Source of the DNA: CAG-1782 sp964418255
Lineage (GTDB): Bacteria > Bacillota > Clostridia > Christensenellales > DTU072
DNA: 64,000 nt
NCBI GenBank assembly: GCA_964418255.1
Contig: CAYQKV010000005.1
Coordinates: forward strand, 77,702 to 141,701
Direction of reading: 5' to 3'
Of the stretch, positions 1 to 13,000 are shown in pieces. The notes under the pieces were generated by a model. That model made no database searches, was not told where the DNA came from, and worked only from the letters and a program-made list of their open reading frames with translations. The first letter of the stretch is position 1. Each line of letters starts with the position of its first letter. A program made the position numbers and the translations under genes.

Positions 1-5
1 GGCAT
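1..5 (-). CDS. Possible start of the next minus-strand gene (cut by window edge)
   Basis: On the minus strand an ATG sits at 5-3, 37 bases past the ribU stop, with a GGAG about 12 bases upstream (18-21). Only the start codon and two bases are inside the window, so nothing can be said about the product. It may equally be a chance ATG. Confidence 0.25.
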
Positions 6-42
6 AATCGTTTTTTACTCCGTTTTATTGCCGACTGCCTTT

Positions 43-816
43 TTATCGGTTCTCTTTTTCTTCCGAGCCGTCTACGTTTCCGTCGTTAAAACTTTCCTCG
101 ACACTCGTGTTTTCTTTTGTTTCTTCAGTCTTCGCCGCACTGTCTTCCGTTACTACTTGACTCTTCTTTTTCTTTGACGGAATTTCCCAGTGCAACAGTT
201 TTGACAAACGTTTGTATACGAGGAACGTAACGAGGCTTACGAGACCGAGCCTTAATAGGTTAAACGGAAGAACGCCGAGGAAGATATAAAAATTGTAAAA
301 ATTGTCGCGCGTAAGCCCGTGATAAAGTCCGGAAAGCATATTTACTATGTTGTCGAAGTTGTTGTTGAAATACAGCGTAACGTAGAAAGGAATAGCAATT
401 ACTCTGTTAAAAAGCATAGACAACAGCGTCGCGGCAAGCGTGCCTATAACAAGCCCTATCACCGCGCTTTTTCTCGTTTTTTTTCTGTAATAAATTATGC
501 TCGCAGGTAAAACGTAAGTAAGACCGAGGATTATATCCATCAGTTCCCCTACCATTGCGGTAGATGAAAACGGCAATTTTATCAGGCATTTGATAAGTAT
601 TACCAGCGCGCCCGCGAACGGTCCCATCGAAAATCCCGCAAGCAGCGCGGGCAATTCGGAAAACTGTATGTCTAAAAACGCGGGAAACATAAACGGCAGG
701 CTGAATTTTGCGTACATATACAACACGAAAGATATGGCTGACAAAACCGCTATTTTCGCAATATAAGCCGTGGTAATTTTACCTCTGATTTTCTGTGCAA
801 ACTCTTTTGCTTTCAT
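43..816 (-). CDS. ribU: Riboflavin ECF transporter S component, RibU-like
   Basis: This is the substrate-binding membrane subunit of an energy-coupling-factor importer, most likely for riboflavin; it would work with the general EcfT/EcfA1/EcfA2 module, which is not in this window. The protein is 257 residues, with about six hydrophobic helices and the FPAFLDIQFSELPALLAGF segment typical of RibU near residues 45-63. The C-terminal tail of about 50 residues is highly charged (Lys/Glu rich), longer than usual. The ATG at 816 is chosen because AAGGAG precedes it at good spacing. An upstream in-frame ATG at 972 lies inside the riboswitch and is discarded. Specificity for riboflavin is supported by the FMN riboswitch directly upstream. 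Confidence 0.9.
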   Translation of the reverse strand: MKAKEFAQKIRGKITTAYIAKIAVLSAISFVLYMYAKFSLPFMFPAFLDIQFSELPALLAGFSMGPFAGALVILIKCLIKLPFSSTAMVGELMDIILGLTYVLPASIIYYRKKTRKSAVIGLVIGTLAATLLSMLFNRVIAIPFYVTLYFNNNFDNIVNMLSGLYHGLTRDNFYNFYIFLGVLPFNLLRLGLVSLVTFLVYKRLSKLLHWEIPSKKKKSQVVTEDSAAKTEETKENTSVEESFNDGNVDGSEEKENR

Positions 817-835
817 TTTTACTCCTTTTCGCTGA

Positions 836-862
836 CAAAAAAAGCCCTGAATTTCAGGGCTT
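836..862 (-). terminator. Intrinsic terminator of the FMN riboswitch
   Basis: AGCCCTGAA-TTCAGGGCT hairpin (843-861) followed on the minus strand by a run of seven T (837-843). It lies between the FMN aptamer and the ribU ribosome binding site, so it is the expected OFF structure of a transcriptional riboswitch. Confidence 0.85.
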
Positions 863-887
863 TTTCTCAATCCAAAAGAAAATGTCG

Positions 888-1000
888 CATCTTTCTTCAT
901 CCGGACTATAACCGTCGGTGCAGGAACTTCCCCTGCTCGGCCCGAAAACTTCGGGTTCGTGGACTGTACCACCGGTGGGGATTTTCACCCCGCCCTAAAA
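888..1000 (-). promoter_or_regulatory. FMN riboswitch (RFN element)
   Basis: The minus strand carries the conserved RFN blocks in order: AGGGCGGGGTGAAAATCCCC, ACCGGTGGT, CGAACCCGAAG, a GCCGAGCAGGGG block, TTCCTGCACCGACGGT, and AGTCCGGATGAAAGAAG. FMN binding in this class shuts off riboflavin synthesis or uptake genes. The terminator at 836-862 indicates control by premature termination. The 5' boundary is placed at the GGGCGGGG block and the 3' boundary after GGATGAAAGA; both are good to a few bases. Confidence 0.95.
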
Positions 1001-1022
1001 TGCTTTTTATTTAGTTTTCTTA

Positions 1023-1051
1023 ATTATACTATAGTCTTCGCTATGTGTCAA
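1023..1051 (-). promoter_or_regulatory. Consensus sigma-A promoter for the FMN riboswitch/ribU
   Basis: Perfect -35 TTGACA (1046-1051) and perfect -10 TATAAT (1023-1028) with a 17-base spacer. Transcription should begin near 1016, about 15 bases before the riboswitch. The -35 box is part of a perfect inverted repeat (1045-1071). Confidence 0.9.
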
Positions 1052-1071
1052 CCGTTATTTACGGTTGACAC
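1045..1071. repeat. Perfect 11-bp inverted repeat overlapping the ribU -35 box
   Basis: GTGTCAACCGT (1045-1055), five-base centre TATTT, then ACGGTTGACAC (1061-1071). It sits between the stop of the giant gene (1089) and the ribU promoter. It could be the 3' hairpin of the giant mRNA or an operator. It has no following T-run on the minus strand, so it is not a standard intrinsic terminator. Confidence 0.8.
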
Positions 1072-1088
1072 CGAGAGAATTTGAAACT

Positions 1089-4000
1089 TTATATATTATC
1101 ATACTGCTCGAATGCGATACAGTCGTAGACTCTGAGCGCGGTATTTCCCAACGCTTCGAATCCCATATAATATACTCCTTTCATAAATAGCAGGTCTTTG
1201 TTCCTTTCGTCGTCGATGACAACCGAATAGCTGTTATCTTCCACTGTGCCCATATCGTTTCCTACGGGGATATAGGCGTAGGCTTCCGCGTAATTATCGA
1301 CAAATAATATTGCCCTGTAGTTTTCGTCCGGCACGCCGCTTTCTCCTTCTCTCGCGTAGATTTCGCTGTCATCGATATATACGGAAATCATATGCTCTTC
1401 TCCGTCGCAAAGATTCAAATCCCCGAGAACCGTCTGCCTTCTGAACAATCTTCCGTATTTATAGAAGTAGAAATATAGCGTTCCGTTTGCGTATTCGAGC
1501 ATAAGTCCGCGCTGTCCCTGCAATTCGAAAGACGAAGTTATATTTCTGAAATAGTACGGCGTATTCATTCCGAAATAGTATCTGAACCCGTCGCTTCCGT
1601 CGGCTTTGAATCTGATATTGAGCGCGTTGCCCGTATATGCTATCGGCACGTCGTAAATATCCGTAGCCATATAGATATTTCCCGCGGTAATCTGTCGGTC
1701 GTTTTCAAAATAACTTCCATCTATCGACGCTCCCGACGCGGGTGCGGCAGAAGAATATTCGGCATAATCCGCTTTGGTCGTTATCGGCATACCCGTATAC
1801 ATATCGACAAGCCTTATCTGCGCTCCGACAAGTCCTATACCCGCGTAATGCGCCGAACCCGATTTGAACAGAGTATTTTCTATTTCCGCCCTGGAAACGG
1901 GATTTCCCGTCGTATCCTGTCCGAAACCTTCTTTCAGGCTATCTTCGAACACGAGGGAAGTTTTAGTATCGCTATGCTGATACAGTCTGAACGAAACTAC
2001 GGTATCGTTCCAGATACGAACGCCGTTTTCTTCTCCTATCACACTGCCGGTATCTGTATCCGAACCAACTCTGGAAATGGTTATTCTGAGAATATTCATC
2101 ACCGAGGAATCCTCTGCAAACGTAATCTCTTTTTCTTCTCCCATCCACCTTATATTGGAATACGGATTATTCGGGTTATCCGTCGGCAGTTGTCTTGCCG
2201 CGATAATTCTCGCCGTAGTAACAACTCTTCCGTCCACGGTTTTACGCTCTATTCTCAACGCGACGCCGGACACGTCGGGAAGTTCGTCGTACCTGTTCGT
2301 AAGGTTTCTGAAATCGGTATCGGTAAGTTTGAAATACATCCATATACTACCGCTTGCCGACGTGAAATTAACGCTGTCGAACACATAAGTAAGCCCGCTC
2401 GAACCGAACATTTCGCTCTGTAAATCCGCCGTAAAGTAATAACCGTCCGTATAAACCTGCGGCGAGTACGGGTCGACGCGATAAACTTCGTTTTCTTCAT
2501 TTTCGTTGTCGTTTTCCGCTTCGAGAATAACTTTCTTCGAGGAATTCTTCGTAACAAGCACTCTGATTTTTCTTTCGCTGATTATAAACTCCTGGTCGTT
2601 TCCGTAATTATACTTATTGGTATAAGTAATCGTATATAATCCCGGATTCATATCCACGGACGCGGGTCTGTTCGCTATATCCGTAGTTACGTCGGTCGTA
2701 CTTATGACGGATTTTTCTTCGTCGTATTTGGCGTTATACGCGTCCATAGCCTCTTCGCCGCCGCTTATTGTTACGTTTCCTATCTGTCCCATAACGATGC
2801 CTATGTTTTGCGCCGTTCCCTCGTTAGTGATATACGGAATATCTTCGTCGCTTTCACCCGCCGGCCAGAACACGACGTTTGCTATATATCTTTCGTTTGT
2901 CGCCGTCGCTATCAGTCTGTTCTGAACGGTAAACTTGGAAATCATAACTTTGAGACTGTCATAGTTTATTCCCGTTTTTCCTTCTTCCGCGAAGAACGTC
3001 GCAGTATATGCCGAACGCGTTAAAATATGCTCGTCTTCGGTATCGTCCGCATAATCTATCGTCGATTCGGTTATTCTGTAATCGTAAGGCTCGCCTATAA
3101 AGCTGTAAAGATACGTAGTTCCGTCGACGTTTACTCTGACTGTATATACTCTGTCTGCGATAATCGTAGTGGTGTCCGTCGTCGAAGTATATAAGAGTTT
3201 TCCGTCGTCGTCCCGCACAATATTATTAAACGTATTTTTCGTATAGACCACGTTCGTAAACGCGCCTACTTTATCGAGGTAAATACCGAAAGAATGATTT
3301 CCTCCGTTAAAGAGGTTGTTTACGCTTCCCGAAATCACACATTCGCTGTAATTTACGTATATTTCGCTTGCTATCGCGGAAATATCTTCGGGAAGGTCGT
3401 TTCTCACGGTCTTTTTATAATAGTCTTTGTCCACATCGAAAATTTCGTCCGAAGTAAGGACATAGCCGTTACCCACCATTTCGTAATACGTATTCGTAGG
3501 AACGGCTGCGCCTTCGATAATTTCCGAACGCGCGGCAAGTTCGAACACGCAATATTCGGCAAGCGCGTCTTTCTTCATTTCGCCGCCTTCGCTTACGTTC
3601 GTGTAATTGTTGCTCGCAAGTATGTAATACTTATAATAGTTCATACGAACATAACTCTTACCCGAAGCGTAACCGAGCACGAGTTTTCCGAAGCTGTTTT
3701 CATATAAAACGATTTCGAATTTACGCGCGCTTGCTCCCGCGCTTACGGGAACCATTCTCGCGCGGAGGTTGATGATATCGAACTTGCCTTCGTAACCCGT
3801 TCCGTCGCTTTGCGCAAGGTAATATCCCGCCGCCTGTTGCGTAAGATACGTTCCGAATCCTTCCGCACCCGCGACATTTTCCCTTATAAGAGAAGCGGAC
3901 GATTTATCGAGTACGGTATTCGAATATCCCGTGGACGGGCTCCCTTCTTCCTTCATAGTCACCGAGAAGTAATTGCTCTCGGTAACGGTGACGTATTTTC

Positions 4001-7000
4001 CGCCGTAGAATGATTCTTCCAGTCTTAACATTACGGTTATTACGTCGCCTATAGACGGACGACCGCTGCCGTCGAGATTGACTACCGACAATTCGGGAAC
4101 GTATACCACGGTGAGTCTTCTGTCATATTCCATTCCGTAATACGCGTTTATATCATAACTACCGCTTCGTTTCGTGTCGACGTACTGCAACGCCTCGTCG
4201 CCTTTATAGCCCGAGAAATTGTATCTGATAAGCATACTCAGTCCGTTGACGACGTTTTCGCTTACCGCGATAGAAACGCCCTCTTTTGTCGCCTCGGCGT
4301 CGGGAATGAGGTTGACATACGTTCCGTCTACGGTATATCTTCCTATGCCTTCGATTTCCGGATAAAGCATTATTCCCGTACGTTTGAAATTCAATTCGAA
4401 GTTGACGCTTTCCATTCCCGTCAACGCGATATATCTTACCGCGCCGCCGCTTTCGGCAAGCGTTTCGTCCGCGCCGTTGTAAGCGTAAATATTATAGTTG
4501 CAAATTGCCGTCATAAACTCGAACGTGTTTTCATACGTTACGCCGCCGTAAATAAAATTATCCGTATTTTCGTCGTAATTGGCGCCGAGTATCATAGCTA
4601 TCTGCTTAGCGAGAGTATTGTATTCCGTTCCGTTTACCGTAAACGCCCCTACGCTTACGGTATAGGCAAGCCGTCTGTCTCTCGTATCCGAAACGGGTAT
4701 TCCGCCCGCATAGTACAAGTCGTTTCTTTCCGACCATAACGCGCTGAAATAATCGTTATAGATATTGTCGCCCGTAGAATATGCTCTCTCTACGACGTTC
4801 ATCGTAAGTTCCACTGTTTTCTTTACTATGGTAAACGTAAACTCGCCCCATACGATTTCGAAGTTATCGAATTCGGGAGTTTCGCTGACGTACTCCGAAA
4901 GGTTCAAAGAATACGCGCCGCTTCTTACGTCGGAACACGCCGCAATTTCGCGCATAGCGTCGAGAAGCAATACTAAATTCGCTCCCGTTCTGAACGCGCT
5001 TTGTTCCGCCGTCAACGTGGTCCCGTTCTGGTCCCCGTTTACGTTGTAAACGCCGTTTTCGGTTATCGTTTCTCCCGTAGCGTGATTGACGTAGGAATAC
5101 GACCCGAAAGCGTTAAGCGTGGGCAATCCCGCATATTCTACCGAGCCGTTTGCGAACAAATCGCCGTAGGATATTTCGTTGCCGCCCGAATAATTTATCG
5201 TAATTTTCGCTTTGTTGACGGCAAGCGGCAACAGTACGCTCGTTCCGCTGTTTACCGATATTCCGTCCCATTCGCTTTCTATGAGCTGTTCGTTGACTAC
5301 CGTCGTTTTTACGATATAGTTCGCGTCGTTGGACTTAAAGAATCCGGAAGGAATTCTGACGAAATAATTTGCGTTGTCCGCCCAGCCGCCTACCGCGGAA
5401 GCAATGGAAGTGTTATCGGTAATATAGTCTTTTAACTGATTTCCGTTATCGTTTTCGGTAGAAAGAACCGCGTTCGCCTCGTCCTGCGTCATTCCTTCCG
5501 CGTTTACGACAAATCTGTAATTGTCGGTATCTTTATCGAAATACGCCCTTTCCGCGCCGACGATTTCTATTTCTTTTCTCGTAATAAAGAACGGAGTTTG
5601 TACGACGTTGATATTATACTTACTGATATCGAGGCTTAAACCCGTTCCGTAAGTGAAGTATCTTTCGATGATTTCGTTATTCTGGTCGTACCTGTTTGCC
5701 GACAGATTTTTCATAAATCCGCCGCTTACTTTATAGTATCTTACCCCGTCGATTTCATAGTAAGAATCGGCAATCGACGACATATAAATCGGGAAACCTA
5801 CGCAATTTCTTCCGTCGTCCTGTAAACTGAGCTGACCGCCGCTCGATTGATTGATGATATTCGTAACGATAGCGTCAATCGAAGCAAGGCTGTCGTCATA
5901 TCCGTCGATTCCGCTGACAAAAGAATATTCGCCGTCGGCATATTCGAATCTGAAATAAAGTCCCTCGCCGTTTCCGAATACCGTTCCGTACACCATTTCC
6001 GATTCACCGCTTTCGATGTTTACAAGCGAAAGGTTTACGTCAATAGTTCTTGCGCGCACGCGGAATCCGATAACGTCGTATACGAAATTGAAATTCGTAT
6101 AAGCCGATTTAAGATTGCCTACGCTCGCGTTGACATAACCGCTTGCCGCGTCGTAAATCGAAGTCGCGCCGAATGAAAATCCGTTATCTATGCCTTCTCC
6201 GTAATAACCGCTGAGATTTTCGTCGCGGTTAAGATTGGTAAACCTTGTAGTATTATTGTCGTAGACGTACAAGGCGTATCTGAACGTTCCGTCTTGCTCG
6301 TTGGCGTTTATCCTCTTCTGAATATCTATATAATATCTGCCGTCGGTTTCCGAAACTCCTTCCTCCGCGCCCGCGAGGTAGGTAAACCCATTGTAGGTAA
6401 TATAGAAAGTATAACTTCCCGCTCCCGCCGAAGGAACGTTCTGTTCGTCAACGGTCATATTAAGGGTTCCGTCCGCGTTATCGGTCGGGTTTACTACGAC
6501 GTAAACGTCTCTCTGCGCGATATAGTAAATACCGTCGCATTCGTAGTAATTCACGTCGCTTCCTACGGGCGACCGAACGGCAAACCGATAGTTCCAGCTG
6601 AGCCAGTCCGACGCCGCCTCGTCTTTTTCTTCGAACGTAACGTATTCGGTTTCTCCTTCGGGTAAGAATACTCCGCGGAAATCGTACCAGTAATACCCTA
6701 CGTCATAATCTTTATCTCCGAACTTGGTCGTGGTAATATCCGTACCGTCGGGAACGGCAACGGAAGAATTTACGTTCGTTCCGTATCTTTTCAATACGAG
6801 TTTGTAAATCATATCTACCGCACTGTCGACAGGACCGTTGCCCATAATAATGCCCAAATCGACAAGTTCGTCGACTGTTCCCGTAAACGCCGTGTCGTTA
6901 CGATTAGTCAAACCGTATCCGTCGTACTGTCGTTGTAACCACGGATTGACGACGTTTTTGAAATCGAAAGTAACCGTACCCGGCAAAATATTGTAAATCG

Positions 7001-10000
7001 CGGTTTCTCTGTGCTTTTCTCCGTTTTCGTCTTCGTACATTACCTCTTCGTTTGCAAAGAGAATTTCGTAATTGCTGTAACCGTTTGCATCGGTATATGT
7101 TACCGTAACGAGCAACGTGCCTACGTCGGTTATGTTTGACGAAGCCGCTTTTCCGTCTTTATCTTTTATGTACCGATAATCGCCTATCATCATAGAAGAT
7201 TCGGGTCTGACGAATATAAATTCCAGTCCGCTTCTTGCGATTTTATCCGCCTGATAATCTCCCGTAATGGTAATAGCCGAGTCTGTGCTTCTAACCGAAG
7301 CCGGGCTTCCGTCGTACGTTTTGGTATTCAGAGAACCGAACCCGTACAAAAGCGCGGTTTTGGGCTTGATAATGAGCTGATAACCTTCTTCGCCGCTGAA
7401 TTTTACGAATTTATCGCCGTCTTTATAGACAAACGCCACCGCGTAATTGATATAATCGGAATTTTCTATACGGTAAGAAATCGGATAACCTTCTATTGCT
7501 CCCGTTTCTTCGTTGCGTTTTACGTTTTTGGGATAATTCCCTTCCGCATCCGCGGTTGACACGATAAGATTGCTCGGAATAAATCCTAAGTTTCCGTAAA
7601 GCGGTTCTGTTGCTTCCACGCTCTCGTAATACTCTTTTACGATATAGCAAGTAGTCGTTCCGTAGCTGTAAAAAGCGTCTTTATTACTTGCTTTTTTCCA
7701 CACCGTGTCAATCGGGTTCACGCCGTTTGTCCCCGCCTGGTAATCTCTCGTTATCGTAAGCGGATTTCCGTCCCCGTCGTCTATCTGATATTCAATATAA
7801 ATAGGAATGTCTATAGGTCTTACGTCTATGGTTCCCGCTACCGACTCCGTCTCTCCCTCCGCGGTTGTATTGAACCGATAGTTATCGTCGCCTAATCCCG
7901 TTACCTTTATAACGTACGTTCCCGCATTGAGCACCGTAAACGCGCCCGAAGCGGTTTCTTCTCCGCCGTTTAACGTATACGCCGCAAGCCCTATTTCTGT
8001 ATACGTTTCCGCAGTTTTTTCGTTATAAGTAACGACCGCCTCGAAAGTAAGACTTAGCAAATCTCCCGAGCATACCTCTCCTTTTGTGATTTCCACTTCT
8101 ACTGTATTATTTGCGTCGTCATACAGCGTGTTATTGTCTTTTACCGTAAATGAAAGTCCGACTTTATCGACCGTATAATCGAAGTTTTCCGTATAAACAA
8201 GGGGTTTTGTAGTAAGTCCTACCGCATAAGTTTCGTCAAACAGGTAATTTACGATGTGCATAGCAGCCGAAGATTCGAGTATCATCGTGCTTCCGAGATA
8301 CAGATAGTTCTTTGTCGCGGTATCGAAGAACGAATATGTCATCGTGCCGCCGTATTCGCCCGCTACCATAGTTCCGCTACCTGCGTATTGCGCGTCTTTA
8401 TTCGTAATCGAATAAGATATTCCCTCTGTTGCATCGTACGGATTGAAATTCGCTCCGTCGAGACTGTAATAAGAATTCAAATTGAAATCCGTACGAAGTT
8501 TTCTTTGATATTCTTCTCTGAGGAGGAACGTCGCTTTCCCGTTGTCGTCGTAATCCAATTCGTTTCCGTATCCTATCTTGATAAATTCGGGAAGGACTAC
8601 GACATACGCGTTTTCCGAATAATCGCCGTTAGGTTCAAGCACGGAATACCTGCTGTTCCACACTTCGTAGAAATGTCTGACGTAAGGCATCGTTTCCGTT
8701 CCGTAATATTCGCTGTAAAGAGCGACCGCAAAATCGTTTCCGTTGTTTAACGCGGTAACGGTATGAATTCCCGAATTCAAATCTCCGTTGTCGCGAACAA
8801 AGGCAAACTGAGAATAAAGCGCGCTCAGTCCGAGCCTGTAATTCACCGCAATACCGTTATCGCCCGAATATTCGACCGACAAAATATTGTTTTTGAAAAT
8901 ATCGTCCAAATCGCGGTCGAAAGCAGCTTTATCGACGATTTCCACGGTCAAATCCTCTCCCGTGAAATACGACGACAAGAGTCTGCCGTTGGCTCCGTTA
9001 TTCTGGTCTTTAATTCCGCTATTTCCGCTTATAACCACCGATTTTACGTTGATGTTCACGGAAATAGGCGCAACCGTAAGTGCGAAAGCATACGCTCCCT
9101 CGCTTTCTTTCGCTCCCACGTCGTAGTTTTCGAGCACAGCTCTCGAAACGTCGATTGCCACGTAATACGTACCCGCCGAGGCTTCAAACGGGAACGCAGT
9201 ATAATATCCCTGATAGTTCCTTCCCGCCGCGGAGAAATCTCTGTACGCCCAAACTCCCGCTTCCTGCGTGCAATCGGAATTTTTATAAATTCTCACGTTT
9301 TTATATAGTACGTACCAACCGTCGCAGTCTCCCGCGATTTCCGTGGCGTACTCGCCCGAATCGGGGTTATAATAAAGCGTTCTGTCGTCGCGGAAATAAT
9401 CTCCGAACAGCGCGTCGAAATCGTCTCCTCTCACTATCGGCGTTTCGTTTGCCGCAAAGAAAATCATATCTTTTCCGCTTCCCGCCGTCGTCTCGTAAGT
9501 AAACGTTTCCGTTCCGAAATATCTGAACAGATTTTCTCCCGTCACAAGCAAATCCGCTTTCGTTATGACGAGATTTTCTCCGCAATATGTAATTTCGTAA
9601 TCAGGCATCGTCACCGCCGCGCCAGAATAAATCGGATGCGCGTTTCCTGCGTTTTCGCTGTCGTCCGTCGCTCTCGTGAGGTGATATTCGACCGACGAAG
9701 TATCGGTATACATAATGCCGTCGCTTATATCGAACCTGCCGTCGCCGAGATATTTCAATTCGTCGTAAGCAAAATATATTCCGTTTTGGGTTCCTATCGG
9801 TTTAAGCCCGTCCCTTTCTTTTGCAATAATTTCCGCGCCCGTAAGCGAAGAAACGTCCGCGCCGCCGAACGCAGCGGATACGTCGTCGTAGTCGTACACT
9901 CTGAACGCATATTCGGGGTCGGCTTCGCCGTAAACCTTTTCCGCTTTTTCCGCCGCAACGACTACTCTTCTTTGCTCTACCGTCATCTCCGCCTGCGCGG

Positions 10001-13000
10001 AAGCGACAAGCTCGGAAAGTTCGTAATTAGAACCTTCTTTAAGCGTTATTTCCGGTCTGAGAACATATGTTCCCGCCGCGAGATTGACAAGTACTCTCAC
10101 TCCGTAATTTCCGTTCGCTTCGGGTAAAATTATTCTTTCGCCCGTCTCCGCGGAATAAGCATAGATTTTTATCTCTTCGATTACCGTTTCGTCGCTGTCT
10201 CCGTAGCAGTACGCGTCTCCGTCGGCGATGCCGTTGCTCACAGCGGTCATTCTCCAATTTCCGATGGAAGCGAACGCTCCGTCGTTGTCTCCCTCAACCG
10301 TTTCTCCGTAAACGAACTCCAAATCTCCGACGACGACCGCTATCGCTTTTTTCTTTATTTCGAGCGTAACCGATTCGTCGTAGAACTCATTGTTCGACGC
10401 GTCCCCTCCGTTTTCGAAATAGGAGTATCTTACCGTATAAATTCCCACTTCGGTGGGCCATACGTCCGACAGAATTCCCTGTGCGTTTCTGTACTGAACG
10501 TAATATTTCCCGAGCGTGTTTTCCGCGCCGCGTTCGAGTACCGAAGGCACGCTGTCGCCGTACCGCGCGTAATATTTAATCGTAGGCAACGGCAAAACCG
10601 CCTCGCCCGAGCCGTATTCGCACGTCAGTTTTCTCTCGTACCCGAGCGCGTCGTCGTATTCCACCGAAACGTATTTCCTGTCGACTACGATGACGTTGTA
10701 CGAAGTCTGTTTCGTCACGCCGTAATAAGTGTACGAAACGTAAATAGTCTGTTGTTCCTGCGCGCCGCCCGTCAATTCTTTGTTCGGGTTGAACGCGTTG
10801 GTATTTTTGCTTAAATTTCCGTCGGAAAGATTGAGCACCTGCGAAGTTCCGTTGTCAAACCTCAGACTTACTTTGCCGCCCGTATAGTCTATCGTCGTCG
10901 GATTATTCGCGTCGACGTTTTCGACGTATTCGAGTTTGGGCATACTCGTAATTATTATGCCGGTAAGGGTTTTTCTCTTTACGGTAAGCGGCACTTCGCA
11001 TTTCTGCGCAAAACCGCCGTAACTTATTTTCAATATGACTTCCGCCGTTCCGTCGGGTCCGAACACCCAGTTCATCTCCTTACCGTAGCCTTCGCACACG
11101 GTCTGTCTTAAATCTACCGTTTTCACGCCGTCTATCGGGTTTCCGTCCGCGTCGACGTATCCGACCTCTACGCATACGTCGTCGGGGTTTATATCCATAC
11201 GTTCGATAACGCTCAACTTGCCGTCTTCGGTAACTACCGTTACGGTAAGAGAGGAAATCACGTTGGGTCTCAATTCAAGCCCTATGGTGCAACGTTTTCT
11301 GAGAAAACCGACTTCGACTTCCTGTTGAAGCGCTCCGTCAACGTAATCGCCAAGCACAAAGCTCGAAGAAATTTCATCAGCCCGCGCCAGAGTGTAATAA
11401 TTAACCTCTCCGCTTTCGCCTCGCACATACAGATACGCGTTGTCCTTAAATGCTTTATGCAAACCGTCGTCTCCGATAACGAAACCGTCCGAGAACAGGT
11501 CTTTATCTTCGTTTACGTATACCGTCTGATTTGCATACGGAATAAGTTCCGCGCCGTTATATTCTCCGGCGATGATTTTTATCTCGGAAATAAGTTCCTG
11601 GAAGCAATAGACGTCGAAGCCGTCAGTATAAACTTCCTTTCCGTCCACCGCGTCCGTTATCTTCACCGTAAGGGTTTTCGAATGAAAATTGTCCTCTCCC
11701 GAATTGATTTTTTCCTGCAATTCGGCGACAAAGTCCGCAAAAACGAACTTGCGGAACTCTCCGTTTTCCATAATTCCTATTTCTACGCGATAAACCATAC
11801 CGTTTACCGTAAAATACAGGTTTTCACCGTCATATCCGATTTGCGCGCGGTTTCCGCTTGCCGTTCCCGCGGCGTACAGTCTCGTGCCGTTATCGAAAGA
11901 AATACCTATTTCCGTCTGCGAAACGTCCCAGTCGTAGTCGGTAACTACGTACTCGGATTTATAACTCCGCATATTGAGTCCGACAATTCTCTTAGCCGCG
12001 ACCGTCACGTACGCGCCGACGCTCTTCCCGCCGTAAGAAACGGTTATTTCCGAAGTGTTCGACAGATAGTATTCTTTGCCTTCTTCGTATCCGCCGACAA
12101 CGGGAGTACCGTTTTCGTCCTCATAAAAATTAAAACTTACTTCTTCCCAGCCGTAAGCATAGGTATCCGCGACGTTTACGTAATAATCGCTCGTTACGTT
12201 GTAATTATCCGCGCTCGCTTTGACAAATCCGTCTGCGGTCCCGATATAATAACAATCCGCTCGTTCGCTCCACAACCCGTTTTTATAATCCGCCGCCGCG
12301 AGTTCGTTCGCGCTTAAAAACGAAGAAACGTAAGTTCTTCCGTTAAAAACGTATGTCGGCGCGGAATACCCCGACAACATTTCCTCCGTTACCTGCACTA
12401 ATTCTTCGTCTCCGTTTTCGTATGTGACGACCAGGAACAGTCCGCCTAAATCGGGTTTTGTGCCCTCGGTGACGAACCCTATGTGTCTTGCGTTTATTCC
12501 CACAGACACGATTTCGTTGGTCACTTTTATTGCGTACGAGAGATAAACGCTTCTTCCGCCGTAATACAGTCTTACTTCGTATTCTCCTATGCCGTCCAAA
12601 TCGTCTCCCGCGACTTCGTTTTCCGAACCTGCGTTCTTGATGAGGACAAACTCCCATTCTTTACCCGACAAGCCGCCGTTTGCGCCGCTTACCGTAGACG
12701 TCGTTCCGCCGGAATATACGATTTTTATCTGCCAGTCGGACGAATCGAAGTCTTCTCCGAGCACGTATCTGTTATTCGGCGCGCCGATAAGTTCTATCGA
12801 ACTTGCCTTTCTGACAAGAACAACGGAAAAATGCGCGGTAAACGAAGCGTTGAAAGTCGCGTCTTCATAATATACGTATACGGTTTTTTCGGTCTTGCCC
12901 GTTTCGCCCGCGTCGCTCAGTAACGCTATCGTATCGAGACGCTCGCCGTTTTCGTCGCGCAGCATACTTTCGATAACGGCAACGTCTTCTCCGACGTCTC

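Noticed and set aside
1065..1093. Plus-strand TTGACA (1065-1070) as an antisense promoter into the giant gene
   Set aside because: At 17 bases the -10 is only TTTATA (half match), and the TTGACA is explained by the inverted repeat.
11325..12317. A 330-codon plus-strand frame inside the giant gene, and many similar ones of 100-280 codons across 1848-25000
   Set aside because: All are complements of the giant minus-strand frames, lack starts with ribosome binding sites and have no recognisable motifs.
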